A program made the translations under genes and the position numbers. This document shows positions 23,235 through 34,527 of a stretch of 64,000 nucleotides of DNA, in pieces. Within the stretch, counting starts at the first letter, position 1, and each line of letters opens with the position of its first letter. This DNA comes from Pelobates cultripes (Eukaryota > Chordata > Amphibia > Anura > Pelobatidae), in the NCBI GenBank assembly GCA_933207985.1, contig OW240913.1, positions 322,400,602 to 322,464,601 of the forward strand, read 5' to 3'. The notes under the pieces are model-generated. The model was not told the origin of the DNA. It was given only the letters and a program-made list of their open reading frames with translations, and searched no databases.

Positions 23235-23420
23235 CTTATACAGGGTTATTCATTAGAGCAAAACATTTTGGGAATTCAAGTGAATTGAACATGAATTTCA
23301 CATTTTAGATAAAAATATCTGAAATGGAAACATTGTTTAAAGTGATCTATTTTTTCAAATTTGAATTTCACTTTGAATGTACTTGCAATTCCTTAAATTC
23401 ATACTTAAATGATTAACCAT
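23235..23420. repeat. Degenerate AT-rich interspersed repeat
   Basis: 'agggttattcattagagcaa' with AATTTCA/TGAATTT-rich words that fold on themselves; related to 15950-16072 and 41855-42010. Confidence 0.35.
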
Positions 23421-23450
23421 CTGTGTGTATTGCAATATTCAGGTATATTA

Positions 23451-23522
23451 CCCCTTAAGGACACATGACATGTGTGACATGTCATGATTCCCTTTTATTC
23501 CAGAAGTTTGGTCCTTAAGGGG
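23451..23522 (+). mobile_element. 72-bp CCCCTTAAGG MITE
   Basis: CCCCTTAAGGACACATGACA...GTCCTTAAGGGG with TTAA on the right (23523-23526) and a decayed TTA on the left. The core has the 'gacatgtgtgacatgtc' palindrome and 'cttttattccagaagtttgg'. Essentially identical to 31156-31227. Confidence 0.85.
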
Positions 23523-23854
23523 TTAAACCCTTATATTGCAAATTTGTTTCAATAAGCTTTTTGAAATAATTTTCTATTTTTACATTTTTGATGTGCACGG
23601 ATATTTATCAGTAAATAGAGATATCATTCAAATAACAAATATACGAGAGCCTGACCATTTTTAGACAATAAAATAAAGACAAAATTAACACTGTGCTTGT
23701 CTATTGTATATGAAGAAAATACATTACAATGTCAGCTGGCAGTGGGCAGGTCAAAAGGAAACAGTGACAAAGCCAGGAGCTTCAGACTTGAATACAAGTA
23801 AGATTTACTATATTTAGGGAGTCATGAGGGGACCAGGGTGGCTAGATGGTAGTT

Positions 23855-23912
23855 TTAACACTATATGGTCAGGAATACATGTTTGTGTTCCTGACCATAT
23901 TCTGCTCCTTTA
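23855..23912. mobile_element. 58-bp hairpin relic of a T2-like MITE
   Basis: TTAA...'atatggtcaggaa'...'ttcctgaccatat'...TTAA. Its arms match the subterminal hairpin of the 13200-13679 element, suggesting a near-complete internal deletion. Confidence 0.5.
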
Positions 23913-23929
23913 ACAATCTACTAAAGATA

Positions 23930-25430
23930 GGATTCTCCTTTCTTTTAAAAATTATTTTTTGAAAGATTAAAATATCAGAAAATAAATCATATATAAAAGT
24001 ACACCAATATATCAAATATATCAAATACATCAAAATGTAAAATATTAAGTAATTTGCAAAGTTTATACAAAAATAATAAATAATTGGGAATCCTAGAATA
24101 TTAAGGGCCAATGTAAGAATATACTTTGGGTCATTCTAAAAAAGATTCTACCCAAGATTTTATTTTTTTTACTCTGCTGTTTTGGCATTGGCTTCACAGA
24201 TAGACTTGCTGTTTAGTGAATAATCCACAATGTAATTAGAATATTATAATAAATATACAAATAACATAACAAGCATAATAATGTAACAACTGATACCATT
24301 CTCATAAAATCCTTTTCTATTTCACCCAATGTAGGGGGATGTTTATCAAGGAAAATTATTTTCTATTCTTGGGCAAAGTGGAGCAATCACCACGAAAACC
24401 TTATGTCTCAGGAAGAAATAAACTTCAAAATGCGCTGATTTGGTCAATGTGTTCCCTTATTATAAAAAAAACCCAACAATCAGAAAAAAAATGCATATGA
24501 ACCTTTACCTTGCGTAAAGGCGTAACTTCAATTTTCTTTTCAGCTGTTCTTGTAATTAAAACCATAAATAATGATTTCTTTAAATAATCCATCTAGATCT
24601 ACTTTAGCAAGGCTTGATTTCAGAGTGTTGCTATCTGCTAAAGAAAGTGTATTCCAAAAATTAATTATCCATCCATGAAATATGCTTTCACGCTCATTCA
24701 TTTTCCTATGCTAAGTTTAAACTAATGTGTATCATTCTGTGATCCCCAGCCAATACAAATACAGAGTCTTCTATTTGTTACACTGAACTTCACTATTTTT
24801 CCATTTTTTAATTGTCTTTCTTTTCACCCAGCTGGCATTATGTTTCTGCAAAAAAATATAAATGTATATCATATTTTCTAGTTCATTGTTATATTTTGCG
24901 TCTTTACGTTTAATTGTTTCCCTCTCTGTACCTATATTATTTCCAAACTATCATTTGTTATTGCCCTTGAGACTCTATACTGTATCCAGACTAATGTTTT
25001 TTCCCCCTGGGTTTTAATGTAATCTGTGGGAGGATTAGTATGTGTTAAAGAGGGAGAGGCAGTGAATATTACCCAAGTTGATTATTATCTATTTAGCTGT
25101 GATCTCAGCACAACTTGGCTTTTTTTTATAAGCCCGAAAATGTCTACAACGGAATTTACCATACCAAAAATACTTACAACATATCATTTATGCATGGAAT
25201 ATAAGCATGCTATATATTTATTTCTCCATTTATTTTTGTCACAGCTGGCCAGGGAAACCAACTCTAGAATGCAGCCTCTCCAATGTTGCTTGCTAATAAC
25301 CCATAGCCCATTCACATACGCACAACCATCATTTGGCGATTTCTGAAACCTGTCAAACATTATAAAAGGCTATTTTGGCCTTGACACTATGCCTTATTGT
25401 GGTTTCCTGAACCTCTAGCGCAAGCATGTA
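23930..25430. other. Unique AT-rich DNA, no feature recognised
   Basis: No repeat family, coding signal or strong palindrome. The frame at 25026-25346 lacks any recognisable motif and I do not consider it a gene. Confidence 0.4.
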
Positions 25431-25435
25431 TTAGA

Positions 25436-26128
25436 GTGGTGGGGGGGCAGTGTGTTAAATTGGGGGTGGGGAGAGCAGTATATTAATTTAAGAGAGGGAA
25501 GGAACAGTGTATTAACTTGGGGGAGGGAGGGCGTCAGTGTATTAAATTGGGGAGACAGGGGAGCAGTGTATCAATGGGAGGGAGGGAAGGGGGCAGTATA
25601 TTAATGGGAGGGGCAGTGTCTTAATGGGAGGGAGGGGGCAGTATAATTATGGGAGGGAAGGGGCAGTGTATTAATGGGAGGGAGGGGGCAGTATATTTAT
25701 AGGAGGGAAGGGGCAGTGTGTTAATTTGAGGGAGGGAGCACTGTATTAATTTGGGGAAGTCAGGAGGCCAGTGAATTAAATTGGGGAGGTGGGGCAGTGT
25801 ATTTTAAAGAAGGAGAGGGCAGTGTATTTATTTGAGGAAGTGAGGGGACCAGTGTATTTATTTATTTAAGGGAGGAAGGGGGCCAGTGTATTAGAGTGGT
25901 GGGGAACAGTGAGTTAAATTAGGGGTTTGGAGGGCAGTGTATTAAAGTGGAGTGGGGGCAGTCTATTCAATTAGAGTGGAGGGAAGTGGGGCAGTGTATT
26001 AGATTAAGGTGCAATGTATTAGATTTGGTGAAGAGGGCAGTGTATAACAGTGGGGAGGGAGGGGGGCTCAATGTACTGGATTTGTGGGCAGTGTATTCGA
26101 GTGGAGGGAGGGGTAGTGTATTAGATTA
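25436..26128. repeat. G-rich minisatellite ('gggagggagggggcagtgtattaat')
   Basis: About 25 imperfect units of 25-35 bp pair a G-rich half (gggagggaggg) with 'cagtgtattaat'. The G-runs could form quadruplexes on this strand. It abuts a T2-like fragment on the right, like the G-rich block at 11625-12000 beside a GC-rich repeat. Confidence 0.9.
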
Positions 26129-26129
26129 G

Positions 26130-26275
26130 GTCTGCATGGAGACGCTGAACGCTCCCCATGGAGATGCTGTTTGGCCACACAGCTTTTTGCCACATATGCA
26201 CAATAGCCTCCCAATGCTTTCATATTAGAAAGCATTGGATTTGCTGTTATCATCAAGTTTGAAGAACACACTCAT
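26130..26275 (-). repeat. T2-like MITE fragment (reverse of 13380-13500)
   Basis: The reverse complement carries 'gaaagcattgggaggctatt', shared with 13420-13440, and neighbouring sequence in the same order. No ends are preserved. Confidence 0.5.
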
Positions 26276-26394
26276 AGAACTTCAAAATAAACAAGATAAC
26301 GTAATTTGTTTTTTTACAGCTGTGCAACAGCATACATTCACCATTTCAGTCCCATTACCAAACATTTATATGCAAATTCAAAATTTTAAAACAC

Positions 26395-26558
26395 AGTAGG
26401 ACAGGAGATAGCAGCCCTAATCACACATAAACAGAATCAAAAGTGATTTAACTCCTAAATGGCAGAGAATTGAGCAGTGAGACTTCAGAGGCATGATCTA
26501 TACACAATAACGGCTTCATTTAGCTAAAGTTGCTTTGGTGATTATAGTGTCCCTTTAA
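26395..26558. mobile_element. T2-like MITE, right part only
   Basis: 'gtgatttaactcctaaatgg', 'gaattgagcagtgagac' and the end 'attatagtgtccctttaa' match the right arm of the 16073-17303 element; here the end itself is well kept (TTAA 26555-26558). The left part is missing. Confidence 0.65.
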
Positions 26559-26630
26559 CACCTTAAGGACACATGATATGTGTGACATGTCATGATTCCC
26601 TTTTATTCCAGAAGTTTGGTCCTTAAGGGG
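26559..26630 (+). mobile_element. 72-bp CCCCTTAAGG MITE inserted at the T2 end
   Basis: Follows directly on the terminal TTAA of the T2-like MITE (26555-26558). CACCTTAAGGACACATGATA...GTCCTTAAGGGG, with the right TTAA decayed to GTAA. Third case of this small MITE using a TTAA of a T2-like element. Confidence 0.8.
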
Positions 26631-26974
26631 TAAAGTATTTAAGCAACGTGGAGTATAACCTTGCAATCAAATGTTTGTAAACCAATTGGAATGGTATAGA
26701 TGCCATTGTATAAACATTCACAGTCAAGATACTGTATGTGAACTGCTAGGATAACGATTTCTCCATCAGCTGATCAGAGCCATGCCATTCAATGGATGAG
26801 ATGACACTAGAAACATAAGTTGGATGTGTCCTACCCTAAAAGACAGAACATAGTTTTATTGATATAGTGTTCTCATGTCAAGAAAGAACTGTTCTCGTGA
26901 ACCACATCCCAATCAAAAGAAGTACTAGAAGACCTTAGAAGATCCTTACTCCATTTAGATGTTGTGGCAAAACC

Positions 26975-27432
26975 TTAAAGGACCACTATAGGGCCAGGAA
27001 AACATACTCGTTTTCCTGGCACTATAGTGCCCTGAGGATGCCCCCACCCTCAGGGTCCCACTCCCGCCCGGCTCTGGGGAGAGAAAAGGGGTAATACTTA
27101 CCTTTATTCCTGCGCCGGGCGTGGAGCTCTCCTCCTCCGATCCTCCTTCTCTCCTCCCATTCGGCTGAATGCGCACGCGCGGCAAGAGCTGCACGCGCAT
27201 TCAGACGCTTTCATAGGAAAGCATTCTCACTGAGAATCACGCAAGCGCCTCTAGCGGCTGTCAGTGAGACAGCCGCTAGAGGATTTGGAGGATGGATTAA
27301 CCCATTTATAAACATAGCAGTTTCTCTGAAACTGCTATGTTTATAAAAAAAATGGGTTAATCCTAGAGGGACCTGGCACCCAGACCACTTCATTAAGCTG
27401 AAGTGGTCTGGGTGCCTAGAGTGGTCCTTTAA
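26975..27432. mobile_element. T2-like MITE, 458 bp, intact ends
   Basis: TTAAAGGACCACTATAGG at the left and its near-exact complement at the right (27415-27432). The interior is built of hairpins: 'ccaggaaaac' / 'gttttcctgg' (about 26994-27019), 'cctctagcggctgtc' / 'gacagccgctagagg' (27248-27282), and a 30-bp arm pair 'taaacatagcagtttc' / 'gaaactgctatgttta' (about 27293-27363). A GC-rich middle is followed by an AT-rich stem. Inserted in the Tc1-like remnant, so younger than it. Confidence 0.8.
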
Positions 27433-27443
27433 GAGATCTATTT

Positions 27444-27602
27444 ACACAAGGCATCCAAGAAATATCAGTGATCTGAAACAGGTTTGCATGGGGAATGATC
27501 TGAAATTTCTTCGAAGAGTTGTGCAAGTCTAATCACCAACTGCGGGAAATATATAGTGAAAGTTCTTGCTGTCAAAGGAGATTCTACCAACTGAAATGGT
27601 GC
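27444..27602 (+). pseudogene. Tc1-like transposase C-terminal remnant
   Basis: In plus-strand frames 'TRHPRNISDLKQVCMGND', then after a frameshift 'SLITNCGKYIVKVLAVKGDS' ending at a stop near 27590. This is the usual Tc1-like C-terminus (compare the 5040-6054 copy, where the equivalent ends 'AAKGGS'). No catalytic residues remain here. Confidence 0.65.
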
Positions 27603-27779
27603 TAATACTTTTCCAGCTTAGACAGTGAATGTTCAAATATGTTGTTGTGTTTTGTATCGACCTGTGTCTCTGTGTTAGTAATTTCAGCATACCGTGCTTG
27701 TCGTGTCTGTATATTATTGTGACAGAAAGCAGAAAGTCAGAAATCCAGCTAATTCCAAAGTGTTTGCAAACTTCTTCGG

Positions 27780-30265
27780 TTATGTATTTTCTCCACAGAT
27801 CAATAATTAAATTAATGATCACATTAATAGAAAGACAGAACAAACAGATCCATATATACTGCACAGGAACCACTAATCTTTAATGGTGTTAAAGTGCATA
27901 ATTAAAATATTTTTATATGATCTTTTTATATTTGGAAGTCAAGTCAGAATGGTTAAAATCCATATAATGAATGTTATTGTACATTTTCGTATCAAAAGAA
28001 ATTTCTTCTTTGATCATGCTACATTGTTACCGTCCAAAAAAAGTTGTTTTGTTTTTTTTGTACTGTTAAAAAGACATTAATTTAGACAGGCCGCAGGATG
28101 TATGTGTAATCTGACTCCGAGCAACTTACACCGGAGATCATTACAAGGTTGATTAGGGTTATGTTGTCCTTCTTGATATATTGCAACATTTGTTGAGTCT
28201 ACTCTTTGAGCCTAATGTTAAATTTTAATTGCTGTCCAGATAGTGTTTCAGCCATGCTTGCCATTTCTGATATACTACACTTTACTGTTGAAATGTTATG
28301 TATTGCCAAACAACACAAAAGTATGTAAAATAGAAATTTATCCTAGTATTTACTTAATATTTCAAATATTTTCACTTCAGATGCTATAAATTACACATAC
28401 AAGCATATATATAATATAAATAGCATAACAAAATACAAATTGCACAATTGAAACTAAAATGGCTGATACGACAGCTAAGATGTTTTTTAGAGATTAGTTA
28501 CTTTACCATCCATCTATATATATGCTTGCATGTGTTATATCGGGTCTGTTTATATAAACCTACAGCATAATGATCTATATGGCTTAAGTTAGCTATATTT
28601 TAAATAAAAATTATTATATAGATAGCACATTAGCAAAAAAAAACTATATTTATCAGTTGATGTTACTTGACTGTTGTAAATTTTACAGTTATAGAAATCA
28701 TGTAATCAGAGCAATTAATGAGACCTACTCAAATGAATAGATACATAAAAATTCAAATATCTGCTTTGCATTTTTGGCTTAAGAGACAAATGGACTTGGT
28801 GCTGATGATTATGATAAGACTAATTCAAGAGTCTTATAGATCGAAAACACCAAAACAGCTGTACCTCCCAAGTTTCCTGATCTGGCGGGATGTCCCAGTT
28901 TAACACCTTTGACCAGTAGTTGTAGTGCAAGTGAGTATATAGTGAAGAACAGCCAAAGTCATATTACCTAGAAACCGAAAAAATAGAGCTAAGCCAGGTC
29001 AGGGGATATCAATGGGTGTGTTAGTGTTACACCTCAGAGGAGAGAATGATGATGTATGAGGTGCATTACTAACAGAAACTCTTGTGTTCCAAGTTGAAAC
29101 ATGCAAGTTAAAAGTTGGATGCCAGTTGGCTAATGTATTTTCATTGTAAGGTAATACTATCTTGGGTGCAGAACAAGAAAATGACTCTACTTTTTTACCT
29201 TTCTTTATAAGAAAAAAGTAAAATGTCAATCCTTCTCTTCTGTACCTTAATCTAGTCTATCTGTACCCATTTGACACGGAGTCTTTACAGTAGTTAAAAA
29301 GCAAAATTAGTAAAACTCCAAAGGTTAAATATGAATGGGAGCAAACTTTTCCATCAAACTTGAAAATAGTTGAGTTAAAAAAAAAAAAAAAACTGCCAAA
29401 ACATGGACAGAAACTTCATAAAGTGGCCAGGTGAAATAATTCCACAGTGTTAATTCATAGTCACAGAGCTACAAAAAAAATTAAACAATTCTTTTTTTTT
29501 CGTTTCGTTTTTTTTTCTAAATTACAGCAAATTGAAATCCAAATTGTGAAATTGAGACTAAGATGTTTTCCGGATTAGTTATTTTGGCATAAATCTTGCT
29601 ATTTTGATATTCAATCTCTACAATTCAGTTTAACGAAAAATCTTTAAATATTTGCTGATAGACTGATGTTCATATAAAAAAACACTGCATAATTTAGTAT
29701 ATTGTATAATTCTAAACCATCCATAATTTTTATTCCTTTTTCAAAAAATACTTTTTTCCTACAAATATGTTTATGCGGTTAATTGACAGATGCAAGCTTC
29801 TGACTATACATTTAGCTCATAAGGGGTTAAAAAACTGCCTGTTGCATATTTTTCTTTCTTCATTTTAGCAAATTGTGTTATTGTGTAACATAATAACTAA
29901 ATTATGTTTTCTAACGTTTAAACTTTGGATTATTAAAATAATTACAGGCATTAGAAGCTTTTGCTGCTCTAGGGCCTAGAGGGAAATTTTAGAACTAAAC
30001 AAGGTTTCTCAAGCCACTCCTTTGACAATAGGTTTAAGCAAGTTTGATTGTTGTGAATGGTGCTCAGTTTTATGGACTCATTGAATAACCTAAAGTTTTT
30101 TATTTTTGGTACAGGTATTTTAAGGAATGTTTTATCATGACAAGAAGTCCACCATTTTAGTAAAATGTTGCTTTGTATGGAAAAGGCAAAACAAAGTTCT
30201 GTGTTTTTTTGAGTTTTAGGAACAGAAACTAAATATAATTGTTGACTTACACACTATTCAGTCAC
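27780..30265. other. Unique AT-rich DNA, no feature recognised
   Basis: Short homopolymer runs (for example poly-A at about 29378) and no recognisable repeats or coding motifs. 'ataaggggttaa' near 29819 recalls a MITE end but nothing else of a MITE is present. Confidence 0.4.
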
Positions 30266-30273
30266 TGCAACAA

Positions 30274-31034
30274 GGGCTGCCATCAGAAATGTTGGTACCC
30301 CTGACAAAGCACAAGGTCTGCCCCCCACCCCCTCCTCTCGTCCTGCCTCCCTCCCATCCTGCCTCCCTCCCCCTGGGCCCGCCCACGCCCTACCTAATCC
30401 ACTGAAAATGATGCAGGACTGAATGTGGTGTGTATAGTTGAAGTGAATTAGAATGTGTGTAATGGATGTAGTGTTTGTGTGTATTAGATACTGTTTGTGC
30501 AGTGAAAGCAGAGTGTGTGTTTGTGTAGCGGATGCAGTGTGTCTAGTGAACGCAGAGTGTGTTTGAGTAGTGGAGGAGGAAGGGGCATTTTCACATGAAT
30601 TTTTATTAAATTTAATTAAATGTTATTCCCCCTCCCTGCTTTTTACCTGTGTCCAGGGAAGGGGGAGATTCCATTCCCTGGTGGTCCGGTGGCATAGGGG
30701 GCCCCCGCTCCCTGTTACTGCAGAGGGGGCCCTTCTGCACATTCCGGTCCTCTCTTCCAATAACTCTCGCAAGACCCGTGGCAACGCTCAGAAGGCCGCG
30801 GGTCTCGCAAGAGTTATTAGAAGAGAGGACCGGAATGTGCAGAAGCAGTGTGCTGGGCCCCCTCTGCAGTAATAGGGAGCCGGGGGCCCGCAGCTGCACA
30901 TATAGATAGCGATATTCGCTATCTATGTGTGCAGAGAGGGAATGTGGGACCCGGGACTGCCAGAGCAGTCCGGGCCCCCCAGGACCACCGGGCCCGTGAC
31001 AACCATCATGGTTGTCACCCTCTGATGGCGGCCC
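30274..31034. mobile_element. GC-rich non-autonomous element with 14-bp TIRs and central palindrome
   Basis: The ends are 'gggctgccatcaga' (30274-30287) and, inverted, 'tctgatggcggccc' (31021-31034). The left half has a degenerate 'agtgtgtgtttgtgtag.ggatgcagtg' repeat. The centre is a long palindrome (about 30735-30842): arms 'ctgcacattccggtcctctc' and 'gagaggaccggaatgtgcag' with near-perfect continuation through 'aataactctcgcaagac'. Peptide frames here mirror each other and are not genes. Superfamily unknown. Confidence 0.6.
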
Positions 31035-31155
31035 TGACTGAAACACTTAAAATATATACAAAAGTAATAAGAGCACCCAGTGAGAGGCCTTGTGTCCCTC
31101 CTTGGCATTTGATTTCAGGCTGAAGCTCTGGAAGACCCATTCTTTTTAGTATTAA

Positions 31156-31227
31156 CCCCTTAAGGACACATGCCATGTGTGACATGTCATGATTCCCTTT
31201 TATTCCAGAAGTTTGGTCCTTAAGGGG
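31156..31227 (+). mobile_element. 72-bp CCCCTTAAGG MITE, perfect ends
   Basis: TTAA at 31152-31155 and 31228-31231 flank CCCCTTAAGGACACATGCCA...GTCCTTAAGGGG. The best preserved copy in the window. Confidence 0.88.
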
Positions 31228-31231
31228 TTAA

Positions 31232-32826
31232 ATGGGCTCTGTCACTTTTTAATATTTCATACAGATATATTATTTATGAAATTCTGATTAAGACTGCTTT
31301 GGAATTTCATTGAAAATACAATGCAATCCAAAGACATCATAAGACAAAGCAGGGACTACTTTGTCTTATGGTAAAGTCTGAGGTTGAGGTTCACAAAAAA
31401 GTGACTAAAGGCAGAGCTCCGGTGTCAAGTTTTTTCCATTCCCAGCACAAATGATGGCTTTGGGATTTAGGTTCTGTCTATGGAGGACCCTGCAATCTCA
31501 CAGGATCCTCCGTAGACCTCTGGGTTTTACTCTTGGACATGCACAAAAGTACAGTATTGATGTGGCTCCTGGCAATGGAAGGAGCCAATAGAGAACAGCA
31601 GGACGAAGATGGCGACATAGCGATGGATGGCCTGATGTAAGTAAAACCTACTTCATCTGCACCCAATGGCAACTGGCATACACACAGATACTGCACACAA
31701 ATATCAGCAATGATTTCTGGTTCCTGGTCAGGTACCATGCTGCTGTGACTCGATCCCGCTTGCTTTTTATTTAATAGTGCCAAAAAACGCACATGCTATA
31801 ATCTCCAACCTCACACATATCACTAAATTATATACATTCCCACATATCACGCCCTTTGACTCATTCTTAATGTGCGGCAACAAATATGCTTATTCAGACA
31901 TTCTGACTGAATGGAATACAGTCAAAATCTGTTACATTGTTGTTTGACTTTCTTCTGTTTGGCGTAAACATTGTTGCTTACATAACATGCTCTTCATTTA
32001 TATATAAGCTACCTATTACTGTACATTTTTACTTATCGCCTACTTAGGCCTCACACCACTTCGATATACAATTAATATAGGGATTAGTGCAAGATAAAAC
32101 AATTTGGTGCTACTATCACCTGATGCGTTCACTCCACATACACACAGAAACGTGATAAATTGATAATATAAAAAATAGTGAGGGCACTCTATATACAAAA
32201 ATTACCACAGGTTCACAATAAGACATGAGCAAAAGATATAAGAAAAAGACCATAGAGTAGTACAATATAAAATCACGTATAATATTTATATCTATATGGT
32301 CCCACTGGTGTGGAGCCACTTGAATAGCTGGCTCAGACTTAAAAGCATTGTAAAATGGAAGGATGTGTTAGATGATTCTTTAGAGATGGTTAAAGTGCAG
32401 TTCCCAACTTGTCTTGGAGCCCCTTATCAGCCTATAAACTCCAGGATACCAGATATGTGCAGGGATAACAATTTATTAAGCACTATTAAACTACACACTC
32501 TCTGTAAAAGAATATATAATATAAGTCCACCTCACTTGACGTGTTTCGGGAAAATAAGCCTCACACCACTTCTGTTTCTTAGAACCTCTGTACCGGAATA
32601 CAAGGCTAGCTAATGCTGTAAATGATTATTAGAAAAAGTTTATATATATATAAACAAAAATAAAGAAAAATGGTTTGCTTAAGGAACTTAGTAACTTAAC
32701 AGTTATCTATTAACAGTGAGCATTGTTGTCCACTAGGAAAATGCACGTCTTGTTAAATGAACTCACATTTATGACACTATTTCTGTTACTCCACTATTAT
32801 ATTTTCTCCCCTCAACCTTTTGTCTC
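31232..32826. other. No gene recognised; repeat-like piece at 32030-32590
   Basis: AT-rich. 'acttgacgtgtttcgggaaa' and 'agcctcacaccacttc', which occurs at both 32047 and 32557, suggest an old dispersed repeat. The 32296-32613 frame has no recognisable protein motif. Confidence 0.35.
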
Positions 32827-32827
32827 T

Positions 32828-33370
32828 GTAACGAACGCTGGTATTGCAGATACCGGTTCATCTGTTTCCTCCCGAACTGCTAGAGGCTGAGTGATTACAG
32901 CTCGCAGTTCGGGTGTTGATTTGAACTTTCTCGAATTACGACGAAGTACAGCATCCAAGTATATTCCCCAAGCAAGTCAGACGGATACCTAAACATCAGC
33001 CTAAACTAGATGAAGGGTAGAACAGAAATGGTTTATTCAGGCTAACCGCCCGGTTTATATGCAGATACAAATATACAGGGTTTACTTTGACATATTGGAG
33101 GGGCATTCCCCACTGGACCTGAGAGGGGTCAATGACAAAATACATTCTGCAGTTACATTGGCTCTCAGGTCCAGGAACTCCTATATACAATAATATAATC
33201 TGTCCCCTGTATCCGACAAGCACAATACTAAACTCAATTATCTCCGAACAAAAAAAACACACATTTCCACAAAACCCAAAAAGTGCCCCAAACTCCATGG
33301 AAACCCCACAAAAGTCATATCCACTGGTAGCCCTGATCTGGAGGACCAACATATTTTAAAAAAATCACCC
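32828..33370 (-). mobile_element. LTR-like fragment, minus orientation
   Basis: Read on the minus strand it shows a TATA-like 'gcatataaac' (about 33050-33060), AATAAA at 33032-33037, and a terminal 'gttcgttaca' ending in CA at 32828, the promoter-R-U5 layout of a retroviral or gypsy LTR. The U3 side is cut at about 33370, where GC-rich sequence of another kind begins. 'agccctgatctgg' and 'tcacccag' near the cut are shared with the next LTR-like segment (34868-34915), so the two are related. No coding region is attached. Confidence 0.5.
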
Positions 33371-34520
33371 AGGGGGCAGAGCCTAGCCATCAAGAGGAGC
33401 AGACGTGTGTGTCCTGAGCTCCTGCTGAATAAGAAAATGTAGAGGTTTTAACTCCAGATAACCAGCGATTTAACCCACTGATGGGCGGTATTGAGCATAG
33501 AGGGGACCCAGCGACACGACTTAAGACCTAGCCAAGCCGATTAGTCACTGGAGACCGGAGAACCACCGCTGCGGCCTGCAAAACCGGAGCTGGGGAGAGG
33601 CGACCGATCTTCCCACTCACCGGTAACTCACAGGTCTATGCACTCTCCTACCCCTCCCCCCTTCTGGACAAGTGGGGGTCATCCCGGTCCTCACCCGACT
33701 GCCTAAACTAAGCGACACGGCACCTACCTTCAAACCTAAAACGGGACATAGCCAAGTGTGGAGAGTCGACTCAAGATGGCGACTGAGAACTGGCCTGAAG
33801 GGACGGCACACGAACAGCGTGCACCAGCCCTCACCTCTGTGGACCGCATGCTACAGCGGCTGAACGAGCACTTCCAACGGTTCTGGGAAGCTCTGGAGAA
33901 CCGCCAATCATTAATACTGCACCAACCCTGAGTGGAAAAGCAGAGTGGCGAAGAGAACAGAGGACCCCCTCGGGCCTAGCAAAACTAGACAAGCCTGCAC
34001 CTCCTATTACCGGCCCACCTGGGTCGAGGGCCACCAAGGGCTTGAGCCGGAGACATCAACCATGCGGACGGAGAGACAGCCACCACAGACGGCGGCAGAC
34101 CATCACGTCCTCCCGCCCTGGGAGGGACTTGGACCATAACAGAGACTTAGTCCGTGGACTAAAGATGTCGGCCTTCATACCGGCCTGGGGCTGAAGGGCG
34201 CACTTACCTTGCCCTCAACGAGCCGCCACCTCTGTATCCTGCCCTGCACTAAATGCAGCTGGCCACACACAGGGCCCAGAACGAAGACGCACCTTACATG
34301 AGGGCTGCTGCTGGGCCACCTTTGATGGACTCAGCTACACCCTACAGGCAATGCCCAGCTAAGGAATCGGGTGACAACGGGCACACGACCCTCCAACGGC
34401 TGGCCTGGATGGCAATTTCCACACACCACCGATATGCCACCTGTTAAGCTTTATTTTAGGCCTGTTGCCCACTTATTTTGTTTTAAATGCCTCATATTTT
34501 AATTAGCTATGTTTCCTCAA
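33371..34520 (+). mobile_element. GC-rich insert, possibly LINE 5' UTR/ORF1-derived
   Basis: Composition changes sharply at 33371 ('gggggcagagcctagcc') and back to AT-rich at about 34445. It interrupts LTR-like sequence. 'gaggagcagacgtgtgtgtc' and 'caagatggcg' recall 5' UTRs of frog L1-type LINEs, but I cannot confirm this. No poly(A) tail is visible. Confidence 0.3.
33776..33931 (+). pseudogene. Short ORF, possible LINE ORF1 start
   Basis: ATG in a good initiation context (caagATGG) opens 51 codons, beginning MATENWPEGTAHEQ and containing 'LTSVDRMLQRLNEHFQRFW', which could be the start of a coiled coil. A TGA follows at 33929-33931. It would be the start of an ORF1-type protein if the surrounding block is LINE-derived. 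No family motif is present, so this is weak. Confidence 0.2.
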
Positions 34521-34527
34521 AGCAGTT

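Larger units (their letters stand above)
26656..27775 (+). mobile_element. Internally deleted Tc1-like transposon, split by a T2-like MITE
   Basis: The left end, 'cttgcaatcaaatgtttg' then 'taaaccaattggaat', is mirrored on the right by 'attccaaagtgtttgcaaac' (about 27755-27774). Between them, at 26875-26940, is sequence recalling the 5' transposase region; after the MITE (26975-27432), at 27444-27602, is the end of the transposase. The middle of the gene is gone, and the ends are degraded. Confidence 0.65.

Noticed and set aside
25026..25346. 106-codon frame as possible exon
   Set aside because: No family resemblance, no convincing splice sites.
29815..29832. 'cataaggggttaa' as another CCCCTTAAGG MITE
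   Set aside because: Only one end-like word; no left end or core.
30570..31123. Opposing frames with similar Pro/Gly-rich peptides
   Set aside because: Mirror images produced by the palindrome of the GC-rich element.
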